18,734 bases of DNA from Chloroflexota bacterium (GTDB taxonomy: Bacteria > Chloroflexota > Limnocylindria > Limnocylindrales > CSP1-4): contig JAJYJR010000016.1 of the NCBI GenBank assembly GCA_021789355.1, positions 1 to 18,734 of the forward strand. The letters run 5' to 3'. Shown one piece after another: positions 7,401 to 13,486 of this stretch. Both the position numbers and the translations under genes were made by a program. The notes beneath the pieces were generated by a model. The model did not search any database. It was not told the origin of the DNA and saw only the letters and a program-made list of their open reading frames with translations. Within the stretch, counting starts at the first letter, position 1. The number at the start of each line of letters is the position of its first letter.

Positions 7401-9017
7401 GCGGAGGTCGACGGCTGGTGACGGCGCGATGCGCCCTCCTCCAGCGAGCGGCAAGCATGCGGTTCGCGACAGGACGTCCTTCTCCTGTGAGCCACCCAAT
7501 CGCGCGACGGCATCGAGTGCCTTGAGCCACCACGTGCCAGGGCGCGATTCGGGCGCAAAGGCGTCGTCCGGAAGCCCAATGAGCCGCAACAGGTCGGACA
7601 CGCCGATCTCGCGCGCGCCGAGTTCGCGAAGGACGGCGATGGCGCGAGTCCGATCGGGCGATTCGGGAGAGCCGAGCTGCGACGGCCGCACGTAGGAGAT
7701 GTCCGCGCCCGTGGCGAGTTCGAGGTCGGCCTCCCGGAGAACCTGCCCGAGTGCCGGGTCCGACGGCCAGCAGCTGCGGCCTGGCGAGCGCCAGCCGGTG
7801 GTGGCCCTGACGAAGGGGGTGTGCTTGAGCGCGGTGACCGCGGCCTCGTGGGCTGTTCTCTGCAGCGGGCTCGTTACCTCGGCCGCCAGAGGCACGAGGT
7901 CCCACGGAACGCCGCCAGAGCGCGCCTCGCGAAGAATCGCGTTCCCGATCGCCGCGCCGACCTGCCCGAACAACCACCTGTTCCACGCGTTGTCGCGTGG
8001 CCTCTCGCGCCCTGGCGTCGGATCGAAGTCCGCCTGGACGAGCCACCGTAGCTCGGAGATCACGTCGAGCGGGAGAAAGCAGTGCAGCTGGGACGGCACG
8101 ACAGGACGGCCGACCGGACGGGCGAGGACCACGATTGACGTGCTGCCAGGGTCTAGGTCGCGCCCTCGGCGCTGGATGCCTTCGGGAATCGGCGCGGTCG
8201 GGATCCGGTACCGGCGCCATGTCTGTGGTTCGCACCCGGGCCATGAGCCGCCGATCACGCACTCGTCCCAATCCTGATCGTGGCGCTCGTGGGAGACGAG
8301 TGGCGCTCGATAGAAGCGGCCGCGCATGCGCACGGACCGGCGATCGACGATCCGGATGGTCTCGAGCCGGGTGAGGGTGAGGAGGAGATGCAGGAACTCC
8401 GGCTGCGTCAGATCGCGCACGGCGGCGTCGAGACGTGCGCGATCCTTGACGCGCACAGGAAGAACGAACCGCGCGCCTCGTGGCCGGCGCAGTGGCGCCG
8501 CCCCCAAAGGCTCCGGGTAGATCTTGTCGTGAATGCGGAACGCGTACGGTCCCGAGACGACCTCGGGGACGTCCGTGATCATGTACACGGACTTGAACCC
8601 GATCCCGAAGAATCCGATCTTGTTCTTCTTCGGGCTGTGTCCGGCCGAGCAGATGCCCCACACGTCGAGCAGCGAGAAGGCGTCCCCATCGTTGCTCACG
8701 GTCACGCGGTCGTCATCGAAGACGAACGTGATCCGGCGTGCGCCCGCATCCTCGGCGTTCTGGATCAGCTCGAGGGCCCAATGGATCTCGCGGCCGTACA
8801 AGTCCTCGGACGCGATATCAAGGGCCGGCTTCAGATCTGGGCTCGCCCGGAAAGGCTCCTTGAAGTCCCGGATGGCACCGATGAAGGCATCGTTCCACCC
8901 GGGCTGTTGCTCGTCCACGACCGAGGGAGTCTCGCGCGCCGCCAGCCGCTGAACGATATCGTCAGCAAAGGGTCGCGGATTGGGGACCGGCGCCTCGATC
9001 CCCGCCTCGGCCGTCAA
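4380..9017 (-). CDS. Sacsin-like GHKL ATPase with C-terminal DUF3883 nuclease-like domain
   Basis: 1545 aa. The N-terminal Hsp90/GHKL ATPase fold shows an N-box ELIQNAEDA (83-91), a G1-like NDGDAF (D110, G111) and G2 GFFGIGFKSVY (135-145). The preceding FRASPDLKPALDIASEDLYGREIHW is typical of sacsin N-terminal-like bacterial proteins. The long middle (~200-1400) has no motif I can name and presumably acts as scaffold or sensor. The C-terminus (~1417-1510) is DUF3883-like: GADYIADDGRYIEVKA gives D1447, E1457 and K1459, a PD-(D/E)xK-type D...ExK core, followed by a WVYVVE strand. An ATP-gated nuclease or chaperone-like sensor is a reasonable inference; such proteins occur in defence islands. 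The start is a TTG at 9017 with GGAG almost abutting it, so the start is not secure. It is the first gene of a four-gene operon with HEPN, an unknown protein and an HhH protein. Confidence 0.88.
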   Translation of the reverse strand: MTAEAGIEAPVPNPRPFADDIVQRLAARETPSVVDEQQPGWNDAFIGAIRDFKEPFRASPDLKPALDIASEDLYGREIHWALELIQNAEDAGARRITFVFDDDRVTVSNDGDAFSLLDVWGICSAGHSPKKNKIGFFGIGFKSVYMITDVPEVVSGPYAFRIHDKIYPEPLGAAPLRRPRGARFVLPVRVKDRARLDAAVRDLTQPEFLHLLLTLTRLETIRIVDRRSVRMRGRFYRAPLVSHERHDQDWDECVIGGSWPGCEPQTWRRYRIPTAPIPEGIQRRGRDLDPGSTSIVVLARPVGRPVVPSQLHCFLPLDVISELRWLVQADFDPTPGRERPRDNAWNRWLFGQVGAAIGNAILREARSGGVPWDLVPLAAEVTSPLQRTAHEAAVTALKHTPFVRATTGWRSPGRSCWPSDPALGQVLREADLELATGADISYVRPSQLGSPESPDRTRAIAVLRELGAREIGVSDLLRLIGLPDDAFAPESRPGTWWLKALDAVARLGGSQEKDVLSRTACLPLAGGGRIAPSPAVDLRGYLVAYARSGSLADLHSYFTATEVLLLDHALEPRPESARRSDESELDRARARVRDLLTSDRFHVAPEAGPYHVVVSLILPRMNALAALDALDEGQRDQLRRMVEFIRHRWRGYVSDYRRWKSARMDETQLARQLGAEIKVSVLQGTGRSRRAVARPLATAYVPSSMNPGAQMDIALAGSPALATIDDVHARALPVPRVRGVRHGTRAQMDPEAFLRFLGAPLGPRITSIGGEPAAGGLVHRLGWGEARWATWPTAALGRPHGLLKDWTSDDVAWLIESWPEWSSRQRERRGRALWGSIAADWDRLAPMAVAQPVYYYYQWNVAGAATMASWLGQLSQLDWVPAVDRSLRPPTLLALNSAVNKLSTGGNDSLILAPGVGPEAVALALGVRPRPPDERVVETLQDLRDRSDTLDPSVVRRAAAACYETLSASLEAADASDREDLLRWLRPKFTGNGRVGLIYAPPPVGIEGRSWWPPARAVTGDVARDAGPYVGHLSARYRNAGLLWDVLGVAKDLSPDFIVDLIRHELSIEPPSEAASHFYGQLVMRVEQFSARGPAPTALPALTTKGWVAPEDARWTSRHEFRQAFGHDIAWWTPGSFDASLLVRAARWLGIVELDQSNVTERWQPIAVGTCSEDVAKRWRLALQVWPWMLRSEGGNVPDAERVAAAVDRLSVGVALAIEGELSTVGPDGQPIDVTTRPACLLRRDEDVFLATSEAALFSRDAADALSTLVPSERLHAANTLFALLVEIEQRPADFARKYAGLVGSGVEVQLEDWEDDPGRGDIEAGLAAIRTAQPRNGDKGRLPVRRPPVVAPPVRRFADPTAFELDSIEDLPPKEVTSATTDNRKEGRRHAAPKPEDSGGASQKRETRAIPSNTAVEDAARPYVERFELKRGGHVIHRQAPLVGADYIADDGRYIEVKAAGGSADDAFDLEQSEWSAALDPVIRADYWVYVVEHLTDGGVPVVTAIENPVRDQRVGQAPVGKMRVSRWRSAQVQKIARFRRRDQ

Positions 9018-9560
9018 CTCCGGCGCCCGCGATCGGCAGCTCGACCTCGGCGGTGAGGCGCGGGCGAGCGGGATTCGCGGTAATACCCCCGTTGGTCATA
9101 GCAGCCCGCGCGCGGGGCGACAGGACTCGCGACGCCGAGCCGTCCTTCCCGCGAGAAGCTCTGACGACGCATCCCGCCTCCCTGTCCGCGTCGCATCTCA
9201 TTGTAAGTTGGCGGCGAGTGGCACATGGATGCCTGATCACACGATTCGCCCCTTGCCGCATGCAGGCAGTTGCTGCGCCGGTCGCGTCCCGTTGGGACTC
9301 GCGGCTCGGACCCGAACGGGGCGAGAGCCAGCCGACAATGCCACCGCCCGCACGGACCGAGGCTGGGGTGGCAGGCGTGGGCGAGCCGTCGCCGGCCGAG
9401 AAGTTGGCGCGGCCACGAGAAACCTTCCCGTACGATGCGCCTTGCCGAGCCGCGGGGGCTGCACTCGACCGCGCGGCGCTCGACGGCAGAGCACCACCTG
9501 GCCAACGCTCGGTCCAGCGTGCGTGCCGGGGACGACCGGTCGGGTCGAACGGATACACAG
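9018..9560. other. 543-bp intergenic region upstream of the sacsin-like operon
   Basis: No gene is supported. Open frames cross it on both strands, as expected at this GC content, but they have no motifs and are rich in Arg/Pro/Ala. The minus strand must hold the promoter of the sacsin-like operon. The best -10-like hexamer I see is TACAAT at 9205-9200, about 180 bases before the TTG start, without a good -35. A 45-codon minus-strand frame beginning at ATG 9099 overlaps the start of the ATPase gene and could be a leader peptide, but it has no ribosome site. Confidence 0.4.
9200..9205 (-). promoter_or_regulatory. Candidate -10 box for the sacsin-HEPN operon
   Basis: TACAAT on the minus strand matches the TATAAT consensus at five of six positions and sits in a locally AT-richer patch of the 543-bp intergenic region. 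No convincing -35 hexamer stands 16-18 bases upstream, so this is a weak call. Confidence 0.22.
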
Positions 9561-10352
9561 CTACTGACTCAGGTGTTTCGCGGCCCAGTCCTCAATCCTT
9601 GAGTTCCGGGCAGCAATGAACTCGAGTACGCGTCCGCGGTAGCGGAGATAGGTTTCCAAGTCACTGGGGGCGCCTGAACCGTTGAAGTCGTCGAACGCCG
9701 TGAAGAACCGTACCCTTCCTCGCTCTGCGACGAGATCCTGGAGCAGGAAGAAGGCCACGTAGCCGTCGAAATCGACGAACAGATCGAAGAACGCTGCGTA
9801 GGTCTCGATCACCTGCCGGAGCGGGCTGTCGCCCGCCTCGTGAGGATCCCGCTGGCCACGGTAGTAGCGCCGAATGCACTCGAGGGTCAGGTCCATGCGG
9901 TCGGCGATCCTGCGGTTCCAGCCCTTCGCCTGATTCATCGTGGCTCCGCCGACCTGGACCGCTGGCCACACGATCCTGCCGCCGATGGTCGAAACGGAAT
10001 GGCTGAAAGCGCGGCTCTCAGCCTCCGGGATCTGATGGATGATTTCTGCGATCCGCTTGCGCTTCCATTGAGTGAATGTGTTCACGATGTAGTCGCTCGA
10101 GAGCGCGTTTGACATCGGGGATGCGCTGACCGCACCGCGACCCGATCGGTCACGCACACGCGTGCCCGCCTCGATCAGGGCGAACTCGGTTCCGTCCGGG
10201 AGCGGCTTACTCCACAGCAGACGGTGGTAGGAGCGGAGCGTCGCGCTGTGCGTATCGGGATCCCTGCCCCCGGCATCGGACGTGAAGTCGATCGTGGTAT
10301 CGATGCGGCCGGTGCGGTCCACTATCAGTGCCGCATCGGCTGGTCTGTTCAC
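9561..10352 (-). CDS. DUF6994-family hypothetical protein
   Basis: About 263 aa, soluble, function unknown. I recognise the layout of the DUF6994 family: an N-terminal DFTSDAGGRDPDTHSATLR then YHRLLWSKPLPDG block, a central MDLTLECIRRYYRG helix, an FFDLFVDFDGYVAFFLLQDLV hydrophobic block, a FFTAFDDFNG strand, and a terminal ARNSRIEDW. No catalytic motif is apparent. The start is uncertain: the GTG at 10352 has no clear ribosome site, and conservation begins only near residue 20. It stands alone, 262 bases after the NucS-like gene and 543 bases before the sacsin operon, so it is probably a separate transcription unit or the end of a long one. Members occur as cargo in many genomes, but I know of no demonstrated role. 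Confidence 0.75.
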   Translation of the reverse strand: MNRPADAALIVDRTGRIDTTIDFTSDAGGRDPDTHSATLRSYHRLLWSKPLPDGTEFALIEAGTRVRDRSGRGAVSASPMSNALSSDYIVNTFTQWKRKRIAEIIHQIPEAESRAFSHSVSTIGGRIVWPAVQVGGATMNQAKGWNRRIADRMDLTLECIRRYYRGQRDPHEAGDSPLRQVIETYAAFFDLFVDFDGYVAFFLLQDLVAERGRVRFFTAFDDFNGSGAPSDLETYLRYRGRVLEFIAARNSRIEDWAAKHLSQ

Positions 10353-10614
10353 CGGGCTGGATGACGCGTACGAGTCCGAGGCCGGTGAGTGACGGCGCTG
10401 CGTGCCGCAGTGCCGCGGGTCCCGTCAGGCGTGGCCTGCAGCTCGCAGACGCCAGATGGATCGGCTCCATAAGCAGGTCGTGTTGCGCATCGGGTTCGTG
10501 GCCTCCGAACGGTCGGATCCGAACCAGCCGCCAACGACCCGCCCATCTCTTGCTGGTGCTGAGCATCCACCCGGCTCAACGTCCCACTCAATCCCGCCTG
10601 AACTGCGCCCGTCG

Positions 10615-11691
10615 TCACTCCGAGCCGCCGACGACCTCGGCCGCCTGCCCCTCACTGATCTCGCCGCCCGGGGGAGTGTCCGACTGCTCCTCATCGAGCT
10701 CGATTGCGGCCTCCCGCCATCGCGCTGCCGTCGCGACCGACATCGTGTAGAACGCTTGTGGAGTGCCATCGGCTGCCCACTTCGCGACGAAGGGCCAGTT
10801 CCGTCGACCAAACCGGTTCTTCACGACCATGGTGAGGCCGGCGAGCTGTCCCCTCCCGGCTGCACGGGAGATCCCCGCGCTCTCGATGATCTCGGTCAGG
10901 CTGACGTTGGCATCAGGTCGCTCAGCGCATAGATCCAGAGTGGTGCGGGTCGTGAGGTTCGCGATCTGACCGAGGGCGACGAGGTCAGCAGTCGTCCACT
11001 GTACCGATGGCAAGCTGTTGGTCGGGACCTCCGCGATCGGAGTCCCCGGAGCGACGATGGGGAGCTCAGGCAGCGGGAACAGCCGTGAGAACGTGACGAA
11101 CACTTGGCCGTCGGCAGTCCGGTAGGGCTGAAACCGAACGAGAGCGATGTCGACTCCCTGCTTCTTCAGCCACACCACGGATGAGATGACGACCGGGCTG
11201 AACCCCTGAGCGACCACGACGACGCGCGTCTCACTCAATGTCTCTTCACCTAGCGTCGGCGCGTGCGCCTGAAGCGCCTCGGTCGCCTCGTCCACCGTCA
11301 TGGCTATGCCTCGCCGAGTCCTAAAGGCGGCGTGGGCCGACGCGAGGGTCTTCAGGGTGAAGCGGCTGGCCATCGCGGCGTACTTCACGGCCTGCATTTC
11401 GACCGTATCTGGTGCGATGCCGCGCTTGAGCTCGGCAACGACCAGATGGCCATCTGGATCGAGTCCCAGGACATCCAGCCGGTCCTTCTGCGCGCCGCCA
11501 GCAGCGACGAAACCGTCGTACTCGACGGTAGTGATCATCACGCCGTCGCCAAGGATCTCGGGATGGGCGACCACCCACTCCTGAAGGTGCGTCCGCTCCA
11601 GGAGTCCGGCGATCTGGAGTGACGTAACAGGGACCCGCTCAGCCTGGTGACCTCCCTTGGCCACCGCGAGGAGCATCTCTCCGCTGTCCAT
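10615..11691 (-). CDS. NucS/DUF91-like PD-(D/E)xK nuclease-type protein
   Basis: 358 aa. Residues ~35-110 form an endonuclease NucS-like core. PEILGDG and ITTVEYDG precede DRLDVLGLDPDGHLVVAELKRG, giving D73 and E87-x-K89 as the PD-(D/E)xK metal-binding set, with E98/Q100 in the following helix (VEMQAVKYAA), as in the DUF91 family. The second half has no motif I recognise. Residues ~235-330 (TTADLVALGQIANL through FYTMSVATA) may be a helix-turn-helix-type or DNA-reading module. The acidic tail looks disordered. It is therefore a plausible DNA-targeting nuclease, but not the housekeeping mismatch enzyme NucS, which is shorter and organised differently. The ATG at 11691 is well supported by GGAGG five bases upstream. 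A 216-base gap with a promoter-like sequence precedes it. Confidence 0.82.
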   Translation of the reverse strand: MDSGEMLLAVAKGGHQAERVPVTSLQIAGLLERTHLQEWVVAHPEILGDGVMITTVEYDGFVAAGGAQKDRLDVLGLDPDGHLVVAELKRGIAPDTVEMQAVKYAAMASRFTLKTLASAHAAFRTRRGIAMTVDEATEALQAHAPTLGEETLSETRVVVVAQGFSPVVISSVVWLKKQGVDIALVRFQPYRTADGQVFVTFSRLFPLPELPIVAPGTPIAEVPTNSLPSVQWTTADLVALGQIANLTTRTTLDLCAERPDANVSLTEIIESAGISRAAGRGQLAGLTMVVKNRFGRRNWPFVAKWAADGTPQAFYTMSVATAARWREAAIELDEEQSDTPPGGEISEGQAAEVVGGSE

Positions 11692-11696
11692 CCAAC

Positions 11697-11701
11697 CCTC
11701 C
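11697..11701 (-). promoter_or_regulatory. Ribosome binding site of the NucS-like gene
   Basis: GGAGG on the minus strand, five bases before the ATG at 11691. It fixes the start of the NucS-like gene. Confidence 0.7.
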
Positions 11702-11736
11702 GACCCTGAGACGCGTAGAAGTGCCGATACCGTCCG

Positions 11737-11765
11737 AGTTCTGAGCCTATGACGCCATCGGTCAA
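11737..11765 (-). promoter_or_regulatory. Candidate promoter of the NucS-like gene
   Basis: On the minus strand TTGACC (11765-11760) resembles a -35 box. Seventeen bases later AGAACT (11742-11737) is a poor -10 box. The pair lies about 50 bases upstream of the ATG at 11691, inside the 216-bp gap after the antitoxin gene. The good -35 and correct spacing are the only support. Confidence 0.3.
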
Positions 11766-11907
11766 GCGTTGCCTGGCGTTGCGTGGCGGTCCGTAATCGA
11801 GCCGCTGTCCGAGGTCACGCGGCGCCGCCGTCTCCCTCATCCCAATCCGGCCCTGGTGGCTGCTGTGCATGTCAGACAGGCCACCCCCCGAACGACCGAT
11901 CCCCCGC

Positions 11908-13056
11908 CTACGTCCGCTCGCCATCATGCGCGGCGGGTTGAAGCTCGTCAGGATCGATACTCGCCCTGAGCTTGTTGAGCGGGCTACCCCAGCCGATGAG
12001 CCCAAGCCACTGCATTCGGCCGACGACAACGCCCGGCGCGATGCCCAACTCGTGAGCCAGCTCCGCGATCTCACCCTGCGACTCGATGCCTCGAACTCGC
12101 TGCTCGAGGGCGCGCGGGATGAGGATGTCCGCGGCGAACTGGTCTGCCTCGCGCTCCTCCGCGCTTTCCTTCTCCTCCGCGGCACCATGTTGGCCGCGCT
12201 CTTCATCGACGAACGTCTGCCGCTTGCCATGCAGCAGCACGTGGCCCGCTTCATGGAACAGGGCGAACCAGAACCGATCGTCTGCCTTGTAGCGAAGCGA
12301 GAGCGCGATGAACGCCTTGTTAGTCCCGATCCACCGTGTGGCGCCGCTCGCACGACATCCCTTGACTTCTTCGACTATCACGAGAGCCACACCAGCGCCG
12401 GCAAGCCGGTCCCGGATACGCGCGATCAGGCCGTTCGTGATCCGCTCACCGGCCCAGCCTCGGATCTCCCGCGCTGCCTCCTTGAACGCCGCGCGATCGA
12501 ACGGCGCGCACGACACGTCGAACGCGCGCAGCTCGGCCAGTCGGAGCCAGGTGGCGGTTGCGTAGGGGTTCGCCTGAAAGGCAGACGAGCGACGAAAGGC
12601 AGCGTCAGGGTGCTGCCACAGCGTGTCCCACGCGTGCCGGTTCGCGACCGCGAATAGGCGGAGAAGACTCTCGAACTGCGCGCCCGGATCCCGGCTGTCA
12701 GGGATGACCCGCCGTGCGATCAGGTGGCGTACAGGCATCGCCCGAAGCCACGCTCGGTCCTGGTCCGTCAGCACACGACGTGTACCCAGGCGCTTCATCG
12801 TCGCTTGGTAGTTGGCCTCGAGGCCGTTCCAGATCTGCGCCGGAACCTTCGTCACCAGCTCTATGGCGATCGCGGTATCGGCGGTGATCGGCGCTTCACC
12901 CTGGATGATCTGATTGACGTGTTTCGTCGATAGGTCCGCCCGGCGTGCAAAGTCCGCCTGGCTCATGCCCTGTCGCTCCAGCGTCTCGCGAAGGGTCGCC
13001 CCCGGTGGCACCGCATAGTCCGGGCGGAACGGGACGAGGCCTAGCCCATCCTCCAC
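11908..13056 (-). CDS. HigA-type antitoxin fused to ImmA/IrrE metallopeptidase domain
   Basis: About 382 aa from GTG 13056. Positions below count from an in-frame TTG 15 codons upstream. An XRE/HigA helix-turn-helix lies at ~36-90 (LRETLERQGMSQADFARRADL then STKHVNQIIQGEAPIT), as in HigA-family addiction antitoxins. The C-terminal half is an ImmA/IrrE zinc peptidase: FHEAGHVLLHGK (HEAGH at 283-287), with the third ligand in EEREADQFAADILIP (E318). Such proteins bind operator DNA and may cleave a repressor or antitoxin in response to stress. The GTG at 13056 is preferred because GGAGG stands five bases upstream and starts right after the toxin's stop; the TTG at 13101 would overlap the toxin by 35 bases. 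It forms a toxin-antitoxin pair with the gene at 13067-13399. Confidence 0.88.
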   Translation of the reverse strand: MEDGLGLVPFRPDYAVPPGATLRETLERQGMSQADFARRADLSTKHVNQIIQGEAPITADTAIAIELVTKVPAQIWNGLEANYQATMKRLGTRRVLTDQDRAWLRAMPVRHLIARRVIPDSRDPGAQFESLLRLFAVANRHAWDTLWQHPDAAFRRSSAFQANPYATATWLRLAELRAFDVSCAPFDRAAFKEAAREIRGWAGERITNGLIARIRDRLAGAGVALVIVEEVKGCRASGATRWIGTNKAFIALSLRYKADDRFWFALFHEAGHVLLHGKRQTFVDEERGQHGAAEEKESAEEREADQFAADILIPRALEQRVRGIESQGEIAELAHELGIAPGVVVGRMQWLGLIGWGSPLNKLRASIDPDELQPAAHDGERT

Positions 13057-13061
13057 GTCGT

Positions 13062-13066
13062 CCTCC
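13062..13066 (-). promoter_or_regulatory. Ribosome binding site deciding the HigA-like start
   Basis: GGAGG on the minus strand immediately follows the toxin's TGA and precedes the GTG at 13056 by five bases. It favours that start over the TTG at 13101. Confidence 0.65.
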
Positions 13067-13399
13067 TCATCGCTTCGCCGGCTCCGCTTGTTCAACGCCA
13101 ACCACGAGCACTGCCTGCACTTGCGGAAGCGGAGGATCCGACATCGCGTCGACGTACGGCTGGACCATGATGGTCAGGCCGGGATCGACGCGCACCGCCA
13201 CGCACTCGGTGTCGCCGTGGCGCCGGAACGCGCACTCGAGGGCCGGAAGCCTCATCAGGTCTCCGAGCGACGGCGACCCGGCGATCTCGTGCAGGCGCTG
13301 CCCTACGAGCCTGCCCCGGACACGGCCGAACGCACGGTCCAGCGCTCGAGCGCTCTGGCACAGCGCGGCCAGCTCCTCCCCCAATATCAGGACATTCAC
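13067..13399 (-). CDS. HigB-like toxin (killer-protein family)
   Basis: 110 aa. The layout follows HigB/RelE-like 'killer protein' toxins that precede HigA antitoxins: an N-terminal strand (NVLIL), ELAALCQSARALDRAFGRVRGRLVGQRLHEI helices, GDLMRLPALECAF, then a strand-rich C-terminal half (TECVAVRVDPGLTIMVQPYVDA and a final QAVLVVGVE). Known relatives cleave mRNA at the ribosome. Here the usual final Asp-Tyr-His ending is replaced by VEQAEPAKR, and the catalytic set cannot be assigned from sequence alone, so activity is uncertain. The GTG start has only a weak ribosome site. The antitoxin/peptidase gene starts ten bases after the stop. A TATACT box lies 34 bases upstream of the start, in the 87-base gap after the E1-like gene, so the pair is likely expressed on its own. 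Confidence 0.78.
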   Translation of the reverse strand: MNVLILGEELAALCQSARALDRAFGRVRGRLVGQRLHEIAGSPSLGDLMRLPALECAFRRHGDTECVAVRVDPGLTIMVQPYVDAMSDPPLPQVQAVLVVGVEQAEPAKR

Positions 13400-13432
13400 G
13401 CCGGAGGCTCGCGAAGTTCCATGTACGTCCGA

Positions 13433-13438
13433 AGTATA
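13433..13438 (-). promoter_or_regulatory. -10 box and possible autoregulatory operator of the toxin-antitoxin pair
   Basis: TATACT on the minus strand lies 34 bases upstream of the toxin's GTG. It overlaps a partly palindromic stretch (plus strand GTACGTCCGAAGTATAC, 13423-13439) that is a natural operator candidate for the HigA-type HTH. The -35 region is GC-rich and unremarkable. Confidence 0.42.
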
Positions 13439-13486
13439 CGGATCCTTCGCACCCCCGCACGCGCTCCCCGCCGCGGAGGGTGGGCG

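Noticed and set aside
8962..9099. 45-codon minus-strand frame overlapping the ATPase start
   Set aside because: Codon bias is acceptable, but there is no ribosome site and no recognisable product. Kept only as a possible leader in the intergenic note.
11766..11788. Short 10-bp tandem repeat (GCGTTGCCTG / GCGTTGCGTG)
   Set aside because: Two imperfect units only. This is likely chance in GC-rich intergenic DNA and does not look like a CRISPR or VNTR.
13057..13101. TTG start for the HigA-like protein
   Set aside because: No ribosome site, and it overlaps the toxin. GTG 13056 has GGAGG at ideal spacing.
13423..13439. Resemblance between the toxin-antitoxin operator (TGTAC...GTATA) and the Ubl operator repeats
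   Set aside because: Spacing between half-sites differs (7 versus 9 bases), so a shared regulator cannot be claimed from sequence alone.
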